From Geodermatophilaceae bacterium (GTDB taxonomy: Bacteria > Actinomycetota > Actinomycetes > Mycobacteriales > Geodermatophilaceae): 10,485 nucleotides of DNA. Where the stretch lies: contig JACCQS010000062.1 of NCBI GenBank assembly GCA_013814015.1, forward strand, positions 1 through 10,485, read 5' to 3'. Positions 1-5,452 of this stretch are shown piece after piece. Under the pieces are notes generated by a model that did not search any database, was not told the origin of the DNA, and was given only the letters and a program-made list of their open reading frames with translations. Within the stretch, counting starts at the first letter, position 1; each line of letters starts with the position of its first letter. Both the position numbers and the translations under genes were made by a program.

Positions 1-410
1 AGCAGTCGACGAAGGGCCTCGGTGGCAGCGGCTGCCGACTCACCATCCACGGCCTGGATGGCCAGCAGGGTGAGTGCGTCGTCATCCTGGAGGTCCAATG
101 TCGCCCAGGGAGCGGCATCGGTGAAACGAATTGCCCGCACGACCTGCCAGGGGATGTGCGAGACACCTCCGAAATTCCGGACGACAAGACCAACGGCATC
201 GGCGCGAACGTAGGGCCGGGTCATGACCAGGACGCCCCCGGCGATGATCACGCCGAGGCCGATCATCGCCAGTTGGTCGGCTGTCCGGAAGGTAACCCCA
301 CCGGTATTCGACTGCTTGAGCAGCAACCCGACCACGATCATCGCTACGACTATCAACCCGGCCAGGACCCAGGCAATGATCCGGATCTTGCGTGGCCGGA
401 TGGTGAGCAT
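1..410 (-). CDS. PH-domain (bPH_6-like) membrane protein, C-terminus cut by window edge
   Basis: The first 136 residues are in the window; the 3' end lies beyond position 1. The start is ATG at 410-408, the first start after an in-frame stop. Residues about 9-31 and 47-64 are hydrophobic and look like two membrane helices joined by a short loop with KQSNTGG. After them comes a soluble part beginning TRPYVRADAVGLVVRNF and continuing with HIPWQVVRAIRF. This layout of two helices followed by a beta-rich 'W-x-x-V-x-x-I-x-F' stretch is typical of actinobacterial PH-domain proteins related to mycobacterial CFP-6 (low molecular weight antigen 6). The biochemical role of that family is not known. The gene starts 9 bp after the amidohydrolase stop, so the two are very likely co-transcribed. 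No good ribosome binding site is visible, which suggests translational coupling. The family call is by overall layout, so moderate confidence. Confidence 0.7.
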   Translation of the reverse strand, partial: MLTIRPRKIRIIAWVLAGLIVVAMIVVGLLLKQSNTGGVTFRTADQLAMIGLGVIIAGGVLVMTRPYVRADAVGLVVRNFGGVSHIPWQVVRAIRFTDAAPWATLDLQDDDALTLLAIQAVDGESAAAATEALRRL

Positions 411-419
411 CGAAAGCGC

Positions 420-1550
420 TCAGACGCCCAGGTCCACGATCGCTGCGACCGGTCCGCCGCCGGAGGGACCCTGGTGTACGGCGGCTACCGAAACGAACAC
501 CGCCGGGTCGCCGGTCACCGCGGCGGTCACTCCGCCGACGCAGGCCTTGATCTGGCGGTGCCAGTGCACGTCGGAGTCATCCAGCATCGCGTTTCGACGA
601 TCACGAACCTGTCCGGATGGGTCCGCCTCGCATTTGAGGAAGACGTTCACCAGCCGACCCTGCAAGTCTGTGGAATGCGGCCGTTCGGGCAGTTCGAGCC
701 CGGCGTCGCGAATCGCCGCCCAGATGCCGTCCTGGTCGAGCGCGTCCTTCATCACCGAATGCCCGATCCGGTACCTACCGCCCACACCACGGGCGTTGCC
801 CACGACCACTACCTGTGCCTGATCGAGTTCCACACCCGAGGAGCAGGACGCCACTGCACTGAACAAGGACAGATCGTGCATCACCTGATCGTCGGTGGGC
901 ATCTCGATCTCATCGAGGGCGACAGCGATACCCAGCGCTGTCGTCGCGTTGGACAGATCCATCGACTCGTGGGTCTGCTCGGTCCAGACCTGCTTTCCGC
1001 GAGACTTCGCGTCCCGGATCGTGTCGATGGTCAGCAGCGGGGTCTTGGTCTGTACGTAATGCACGTCGGCCGAATCGGTGATCCCGGCTGCGGTCATCGC
1101 CTCGCGGACAGCCGCGGCGACCTTCTCGATCATCGGTGTACGGCCGATGTCCTCGGGCAGCAGCTTCTCGCTCATCGCGAAGCCGACCGTCAGGCGCGGC
1201 TCATCGGTCGGCGTCACCGACTCCGGGGCAACCCTGGCGAAGATCGTGGCGTGCGGAGAGATGATTCCGTCGGTGCCGCCGGACCAGACGATCGGGATCT
1301 TCTTCACTGCGGCGCTATCCCGGGACCCTTTGGCTTGCAGCACCTCGCGGAATGCCCGGTCGGCGATGATCCGGGTGTAGTCGTTGACTCCCCCATTGCC
1401 TTCGGTCTTTCCGATGACAGCGACCACCCGGTCGGCCTCGATGACCCCGTCGTCGATCAGCTTCGCGAGTTCGGAGGCATCGCTGACCGAGTGCAGCGGG
1501 ACCTTGCGAACTTCGATCGGGGCGGGACGGGCAGCGCTGGACTCAGGCAC
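420..1550 (-). CDS. Ring-opening amidohydrolase, AtzD/TrzD/barbiturase family
   Basis: This 376-residue protein is full length for a small family of three-repeat Ser/Lys amidohydrolases that open cyanuric acid or barbiturate rings. Each repeat shows its Lys and Ser: K48 in GKTEGNGGVNDYTR with S90 in WSGGTDGIISPH; K169 in VQTKTPLL with S237 in ASCSSGVEL; K306 in FLKCEADPSG with S354 just before HQGPSGGGPVA. Arginines likely to hold the substrate are R60 and R319. At the matching middle-repeat site AtzD, as I recall it, reads SRGASALG, while this protein reads SNATTALG, so Asn201 replaces Arg. This argues against plain cyanuric acid hydrolase activity; barbiturase or an unassigned cyclic imide specificity is as likely. 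The start is GTG, supported by a GAAAGG ribosome binding site. The N-terminus is about 11 residues longer than AtzD. It lies 112 bp after the carbamate kinase gene on the same strand. The family is near certain, the substrate unknown. Confidence 0.95.
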   Translation of the reverse strand: MPESSAARPAPIEVRKVPLHSVSDASELAKLIDDGVIEADRVVAVIGKTEGNGGVNDYTRIIADRAFREVLQAKGSRDSAAVKKIPIVWSGGTDGIISPHATIFARVAPESVTPTDEPRLTVGFAMSEKLLPEDIGRTPMIEKVAAAVREAMTAAGITDSADVHYVQTKTPLLTIDTIRDAKSRGKQVWTEQTHESMDLSNATTALGIAVALDEIEMPTDDQVMHDLSLFSAVASCSSGVELDQAQVVVVGNARGVGGRYRIGHSVMKDALDQDGIWAAIRDAGLELPERPHSTDLQGRLVNVFLKCEADPSGQVRDRRNAMLDDSDVHWHRQIKACVGGVTAAVTGDPAVFVSVAAVHQGPSGGGPVAAIVDLGV

Positions 1551-1559
1551 CGGTGGAGA

Positions 1560-1565
1560 CCTTTC
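1560..1565 (-). promoter_or_regulatory. Ribosome binding site of the ring-opening amidohydrolase
   Basis: On the minus strand GAAAGG stands 9 nt before the GTG codon at 1550-1548. It supports this GTG as the start and is one of the few recognisable Shine-Dalgarno sequences in the window. Confidence 0.5.
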
Positions 1566-1662
1566 GTGTCGTGGGTCATCGTCGCGATCAGAGTCCGGGG
1601 GACCCCTGCTACGTCAGGTAGGCAGCAATCTTCCCCTGTCGGTGCGATCTTCGGTCGAAGGG

Positions 1663-2604
1663 TCATCCGGTCGTGGGCTCGACCACCGTTCCGTACGTTC
1701 CGTTGACGCCGTCGGCGATCCGGTCGAGCGAGGTGATCACCGCCCGCCGCCCGCCGCCGTCGACGAAACCCAGGACTGCCTCGACCTTCGGCCCCATGCT
1801 CCCGCTGCCGAACTGGCCCGCCTGCGCATGCTCGCGTAGCTCCGCCGCGCTGATCCGGTCCAGCGCCCGGGCCTGCGCGGTACCGAAGTCCACCATCACA
1901 TGGCTCACATCGGTGGCGATCAGCAACACATCGGCCGCCAAGGACCTAGCCAACAGGGTCGCGGTCAGATCCTTGTCGATCACCGCCTCGACGCCGCGCA
2001 GACTGCCGTCAGCTTCGCGTACGACCGGGATGCCCCCGCCGCCCGCGGCGATGACCACATGGCCCGAGCCGACCAGTGCGGACATGGTCGCTGTGTCGAG
2101 AACCTCCAACGGCGTCGGTGAGGCAACGACCCGCCGCCAGCCTCGCTCTCCCCGATCCTCCCAGTGCTGGCCGTGCTCGACGAGCTGCTGGGCCCGCTCG
2201 CGCGGAAGGTAGCGCCCGATGGGTTTGGACGGTCGGCGGAAGCCGGGATCGTCGTTGTCGACAACGGTACGGGTGACCAGCGTCGCCGTCTCTCGATGCA
2301 CGCCGCGGGAGCGCAGCGCTGCACCGAGAGCGTTCTGGATGGTGAAGCCGATCGTCGCCTGTGTCTGGGCCACGCACCAGTCCAGCGGTACGGGCGGCAC
2401 TTCACTGGCGGCCATCTCGTTCTTGACCAGCAGATTGCCGACCTGCGGCCCGTTGCCATGCGTCAGGACGATGTCGTGTCCAGCCACGACCAGGTCGGCC
2501 AGTCGTTCGCAGGCCAGCGCGATCGCATTCTGCTGCGACTCGGTCGATGCGTCCCCACCCGGACCGGTCATTGCATTGCCACCCAGGGCGATCAGGACCC
2601 GCAC
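1663..2604 (-). CDS. arcC: Carbamate kinase
   Basis: Carbamate kinase reversibly transfers phosphate between carbamoyl phosphate and ADP; in catabolism it yields ATP, with carbamate falling apart to ammonia and CO2. At 313 residues it has the normal length, and all family motifs are present: ALGGNAM (6-12), LTHGNGPQVGN (47-57), VTRTVVD (110-116), KPIGR (127-131), WRRVVASP (156-163), AAGGGGIPVV (186-195), VEAVIDKDLT (205-214), TDVSHV (231-236) and SMGPKVEA (269-276). The start is GTG at 2604-2602, placing the first beta strand VLIALGG right at the N-terminus; two ATG codons just upstream are out of frame. Neither ornithine carbamoyltransferase nor arginine deiminase is nearby, so an arginine deiminase role is not supported. 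The neighbouring ring-opening amidohydrolase suggests a link to cyclic ureide or imide breakdown. The symbol names the family, not the arginine pathway. A 191-bp gap upstream could hold its own promoter. Confidence 0.96.
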   Translation of the reverse strand: MRVLIALGGNAMTGPGGDASTESQQNAIALACERLADLVVAGHDIVLTHGNGPQVGNLLVKNEMAASEVPPVPLDWCVAQTQATIGFTIQNALGAALRSRGVHRETATLVTRTVVDNDDPGFRRPSKPIGRYLPRERAQQLVEHGQHWEDRGERGWRRVVASPTPLEVLDTATMSALVGSGHVVIAAGGGGIPVVREADGSLRGVEAVIDKDLTATLLARSLAADVLLIATDVSHVMVDFGTAQARALDRISAAELREHAQAGQFGSGSMGPKVEAVLGFVDGGGRRAVITSLDRIADGVNGTYGTVVEPTTG

Positions 2605-2689
2605 GGCGCCATCATGTCGTCCTGGAATCGGGTCATCCCACTCGGTTCTCCCGGGCGAGAAGGACCAGAAGGGAACGCAGGAAAAGGCG

Positions 2690-2703
2690 ACGTGATGTCA
2701 CGT
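2690..2703. promoter_or_regulatory. Perfect inverted repeat, possible operator upstream of carbamate kinase
   Basis: The sequence reads ACGTGA-TG-TCACGT: two perfect 6-bp arms with a 2-bp spacer. It sits about 86 bp before the carbamate kinase start, in the 191-bp gap after the CoA-transferase gene. The short spacer is too small for an RNA hairpin loop but suits a site for a dimeric regulator (GntR or TetR type are possible). No regulator gene is in the window. Function is inferred from symmetry and position only. Confidence 0.3.
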
Positions 2704-2716
2704 GGGCTCCGTCCGA

Positions 2717-2737
2717 GGCAAGTGATCGCAGCTTGCC
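2717..2737. repeat. Short inverted repeat between CoA-transferase and carbamate kinase genes
   Basis: GGCAAG and CTTGCC form perfect 6-bp arms around a 9-nt loop, 59 bp past the CoA-transferase stop on the minus strand. As RNA this makes a small hairpin without a U-tract, so it could be a weak terminator or processing site, or simply a second operator-like element beside the one at 2690-2703. An AGGT triplet repeat (2738-2749) flanks it. Confidence 0.25.
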
Positions 2738-2795
2738 AGGTAGGTAGGTGACCTGCGCGGGCGTATGTGCACAGAAGGAACTGAATGTTTCGTGG

Positions 2796-3956
2796 TCAGT
2801 TGCCGACGCCGCTGTCCAGCCAAGCTCGGACGGAGTCATTGTGTTCGCCCAGTGCCGGTGGCGGACGATGCGCGACCGGTTCGGAGCCGTCGAATCTCAA
2901 CGGCGGCCCGGGCAGGGTGATCGGTCCGAGCACCGGATGCTCGACGTCGACGAGCAGGCCCTGCGACGCGGTCTGATCCCAGTCGTAGACCTGTTGCAGG
3001 GTGCGGATGGCGCCGGCCGGGACGCCGATCTCTTCCAGTCGAGCGAGCCAGGACTGGCTCGTGTCCTCGGCGAAGACGGCCTCGATGAGGGTGATGAGCT
3101 CATCCCGTCGTGCCGTGCGCGCGCTGTTCGTGGCGAACGGGGGGTCGTCGGGATCGAGCCGGACCAACGGGGCGAATTTCCGCCAGAGGGCCTGGCTGCC
3201 CACCGACAGCTGGACGGTTCCGTCGGCGGTGGAGAAGGCGCCGTACGGGGTGATCGCGGGGTGGTGGTTGCCCTGGGCTGTGGCGACCTCACCGGCGACG
3301 GTGTACCGGGTGCCCTGGAAGGCGTGCACGCCGACCATTGCCGCAAGCAGGGAGGTCCGTACGACGCCGCCTTTGCCGGTCCGTGCACGCTCGTGCAGGG
3401 CCGCGAGGATTCCGTACGCGCCATACATGCCGGCGAGCAGGTCCGCGATCGGTACGCCGACCCGCTGCGGGTGCTCTGCGTCGGTGCCGGTGATGCTCAT
3501 GATCCCGCCCTCGCCCTGGGCGATCTGGTCATAGCCGGGGCGGCCACCTTCTGGGCCGTCGTGACCGAAGCCGGTGATCGAGAGCACGACGAGCCGTGGG
3601 TTGATCTCGGCCATCCGGTCGACGCTGAATCCGAACCGGTCCATGACGCCGGTCCGAAAGTTCTCGATCAGCACGTCGGCTCGACCGATCAACCGGGTCA
3701 GAAACTCCTTGCCCGCCTCCGCTTTCAGGTCTGCGGTGACCGACTCCTTGTTCCGGTTGCAGGACAGGAAGTAGGTCGAGATGTCTTCGTCCGGCCCGAC
3801 GAAGGGCGGCCCCCAGGAGCGGGAGTCATCGCCGCCTCCGGGGGTCTCCACCTTGATCACCCGAGCTCCCAGGTCACCCAGCATCTGAGCGCAGTGCGGC
3901 CCGGCCAGCGCCCGGGTCAGGTCGAGGACAACGAGGTCAGCGAGGGGTCCGGCCAT
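2796..3956 (-). CDS. CaiB/BaiF-family (class III) CoA-transferase
   Basis: Class III CoA-transferases move CoA between carboxylic acids through an aspartyl-CoA thioester; members act on formate/oxalate, carnitine, succinate, malate derivatives and others. The 386-residue protein opens with the family signature LDLTRALAGPHCAQMLGDLG (11-30) followed by ARVIKVETP (31-39). It contains NRNKESVTADL (68-77), ADVLIENFRTGVMDRFG (93-109) and RPGYDQIAQGEGG (139-151). The likely catalytic Asp is D172 in VPIADLLAGMYGA, followed by LAALHERARTGKG. The C-terminal part (GVPAGAIRTLQQV, 311-323) is typical of the small domain. ATG at 3956-3954 is chosen because the signature starts directly after it; the reading frame stays open to 4178, but that stretch has no family resemblance. 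It follows the zinc-finger membrane protein by 43 bp. The substrate cannot be told; use of an acid from the neighbouring amidohydrolase route is only a guess. Confidence 0.94.
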   Translation of the reverse strand: MAGPLADLVVLDLTRALAGPHCAQMLGDLGARVIKVETPGGGDDSRSWGPPFVGPDEDISTYFLSCNRNKESVTADLKAEAGKEFLTRLIGRADVLIENFRTGVMDRFGFSVDRMAEINPRLVVLSITGFGHDGPEGGRPGYDQIAQGEGGIMSITGTDAEHPQRVGVPIADLLAGMYGAYGILAALHERARTGKGGVVRTSLLAAMVGVHAFQGTRYTVAGEVATAQGNHHPAITPYGAFSTADGTVQLSVGSQALWRKFAPLVRLDPDDPPFATNSARTARRDELITLIEAVFAEDTSQSWLARLEEIGVPAGAIRTLQQVYDWDQTASQGLLVDVEHPVLGPITLPGPPLRFDGSEPVAHRPPPALGEHNDSVRAWLDSGVGN

Positions 3957-3999
3957 GGCGCGATCGTAGGTGCCGGCGGATCCTCCCGCTGATCCGTGA

Positions 4000-4725
4000 T
4001 CAGCGCGGGCGCAGGGCCAGCAGGCCCAGGTCGGACAGGGTGTACTGCAGGGCCACGAAGTCGGCCGGATCCAACGTGATGTGCCAGCGGCGGCTTCGTC
4101 CGGCCTGCTCCCAGCCGGTCCAGGTCTTGCGAAAGCCGGTGCTGTGCTTGCAGCGGACGGTGATGTGGCGGCGGCCATTGCGCAGTTTCAGGAAGCTGCC
4201 GGCCTGTTCCTCGCTCGTCGTGCCCCCGATCCCCTCGGCGTTCGAGCCGCTGGACCTGACCAGGTACGCGGAGCCGGCCTCGACTCGGTCCACCCGAGAC
4301 AGCTGGCGACGGCGCAGTCCGAGCGTGTGGCTCAATACGAAGCCGTCGCCGTTCACCGAAAGGCGGCCGCGGAACAGCGGGGCGCCGTAGACGACGAGGC
4401 CACAAATGATGAGCCCGACGCCCAGCGCGCCCGCGGCGCCGAGGATGAAGACATCCTCGACCGTGCCTGACACCTCCTGCCAGACGAGGCTCGCCACAAC
4501 GGCCAGGAGGGGCACGATGACCAGGGGTCGGGCGATCAAGCGCTCGGGACCGCGCCAGGACCGCATGGCCGAGGAACGAACCGGCCGCTGTCCTGAGTGG
4601 ACCTTCCCGAGGTGGCGGTCGAGGTTGGCGCCCTTGACAGTGGCAGCGCACACCGGGCAAGGAAGGACGGCCGCTGGGTGGTCGGTTGCCAGCCGGCTCG
4701 CCGTTGCCATCGCGTCGGACACCAT
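4000..4725 (-). CDS. Two-helix membrane protein with N-terminal C2H2-like zinc finger, function unknown
   Basis: I do not recognise this 241-residue protein as a named family. Its N-terminus holds CPVCAATVKGANLDRHLG followed by KVH: C23, C26, H38 and H43 form a CxxC-x11-H-x4-H pattern that would fit one zinc ion. Two hydrophobic stretches follow at about 64-82 and 93-114, then a soluble C-terminal part of about 125 residues. That part has alternating hydrophobic/polar strands (VNGDGFVLSHTLGL, QLSRVDRVEAGSAYLV, FLKLRNGRRHITVRCK, RRWHITLDPADFVALQ), like a PH-type or other small beta fold, and may resemble the PH domain protein at the left edge. The start is ATG at 4725; a second in-frame ATG at 4710 is possible. 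The coding call is supported by length, good frame and divergence from the kinase gene. It could be first gene of a unit with the CoA-transferase. Confidence 0.8.
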   Translation of the reverse strand: MVSDAMATASRLATDHPAAVLPCPVCAATVKGANLDRHLGKVHSGQRPVRSSAMRSWRGPERLIARPLVIVPLLAVVASLVWQEVSGTVEDVFILGAAGALGVGLIICGLVVYGAPLFRGRLSVNGDGFVLSHTLGLRRRQLSRVDRVEAGSAYLVRSSGSNAEGIGGTTSEEQAGSFLKLRNGRRHITVRCKHSTGFRKTWTGWEQAGRSRRWHITLDPADFVALQYTLSDLGLLALRPR

Positions 4726-4781
4726 GCACCCCGGTTGTGGAGGCGCTGCCTCCCAGAGCCAGCAGCCTAGGGTTGCGTAGG
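4726..4781. promoter_or_regulatory. Divergent intergenic region, likely promoters both ways
   Basis: These 56 bp separate two divergent genes and must carry their promoters unless transcription starts elsewhere. On the plus strand TAGGGT (4768-4773) matches the actinobacterial -10 pattern TANNNT and ends 8 nt before the GTG at 4782, a spacing seen for leaderless mRNAs. No matching -35 box is clear. On the minus strand I see no convincing boxes and no strong ribosome binding site. Confidence 0.35.
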
Positions 4782-5393
4782 GTGACGACGGTACGGACCT
4801 TCGCCGATCTGGCTGTAGAGATCCACGCGCTGGCGCCTCGGCTCGGCGACGTCCGCCTGGTCACCGTGGACGGCCCCAGCGGTTCCGGCAAGTCCACCTT
4901 CGCCGGCCAGATGGTCACCGCGCTCGAGCACCGGGGATCAGTCGCACTGGTGGGAATGGAGGCGCTGTACGAGGGTTGGACCCTGGACGGCGCCTGGCAG
5001 CGGCTGGAGGAGGCCGTGCTGGAACCCCTCGCAGCCGGATGGGCCGGCGGCTTCCATCCCTACGACTGGGCCACACAGAGTTGGAGTTCCCGCTGGTGCA
5101 CGGTCCCGGTGAGCCACGTGCTCGTCGTGGAGGGCTGTGGCAGTTCACCGCGGACCGCAGATCGGTTGACCAGTTACCGGATCTGGATCGAGGCTCCACC
5201 GGTTGTGGCGTTCGAACGCGGCCGTTCCCGGGAGGGCATGGACCTGGACCGCCGGCTTCGGGACTGGCAGCGGCTGGAGGCCGAGCACTTCACCGAGCAG
5301 TACACCCGGCGTCGCGCGGACCTGCGGGTGAACGGTGACCCGACCGGGCCGCTGCCCTACGACCCATCCGCAGCCTTCACCGCGCTGTCGTAG
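4782..5393 (+). CDS. Uridine-kinase-like P-loop NTPase
   Basis: This 203-residue protein has a Walker A loop DGPSGSGKST (30-39) after the strand VRLVTV, and a strand VLVVEGCGSS (113-122) that resembles the second core strand of nucleoside kinases. A lid-like stretch RGRSREG (146-152), the run LRDWQRLEAEHFTEQYTRRRADLRVNG broken at 159-185, and PYDW (93-96) fit the actinobacterial 'uridine kinase-like' group. In that group, as I recall, the second motif usually reads DDLY; here it is EALY (60-63), so the usual acid is shifted to Glu and the next Asp is Ala. Activity on nucleosides is therefore not assured. The GTG at 4782 is preferred because the conserved part begins soon after; an upstream ATG at 4686 would run into the divergent gene and adds a proline-rich, unconserved leader. 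LigB follows 59 bp later on the same strand. Confidence 0.85.
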   Translation: MTTVRTFADLAVEIHALAPRLGDVRLVTVDGPSGSGKSTFAGQMVTALEHRGSVALVGMEALYEGWTLDGAWQRLEEAVLEPLAAGWAGGFHPYDWATQSWSSRWCTVPVSHVLVVEGCGSSPRTADRLTSYRIWIEAPPVVAFERGRSREGMDLDRRLRDWQRLEAEHFTEQYTRRRADLRVNGDPTGPLPYDPSAAFTALS

Positions 5394-5452
5394 GACCGGC
5401 TGACGGCCACGGTGTTGCGGGGCTGTCGGGGTAGCCGGGCAGACTGGTCCTC

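Noticed and set aside
1125..1134. GATCATCGG copy resembling an arm of the 9238-9303 palindrome
   Set aside because: It lies inside the amidohydrolase coding region without a partner arm, so it is a chance match.
1606..1625. Bulged hairpin CTGCTAC...GTAGGCAG between carbamate kinase and amidohydrolase
   Set aside because: Short arms with a bulge, no U-tract and no clear position relative to a gene end; could be chance.
156..1706. 516-codon plus-strand open frame
   Set aside because: It lies antisense to the amidohydrolase and PH-domain genes, is rich in His/Arg/Asp/Gly without domain order, and arises from GC-rich codon bias.
2610..2615. Tandem ATG codons just before the carbamate kinase start
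   Set aside because: They are not in the kinase frame; GTG at 2604 gives the correct N-terminus.
2738..2749. Three tandem AGGT units
   Set aside because: Too short to call a repeat element; no second copy noticed in the window.
2748..3992. 414-codon plus-strand open frame
   Set aside because: Antisense to the CoA-transferase, whose family signatures are clear on the minus strand; no recognisable motif.
3957..4178. Upstream extension of the CoA-transferase by 74 residues
   Set aside because: Low-complexity Ala/Pro/Ser sequence overlapping the upstream gene; the conserved family N-terminus begins right after the ATG at 3956.
3917..4918. 333-codon minus-strand open frame starting with MTIWPAKVDLPEPLGP
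   Set aside because: This opening is the well-known antisense reading of a P-loop region; it overlaps both the kinase and the zinc-finger gene.
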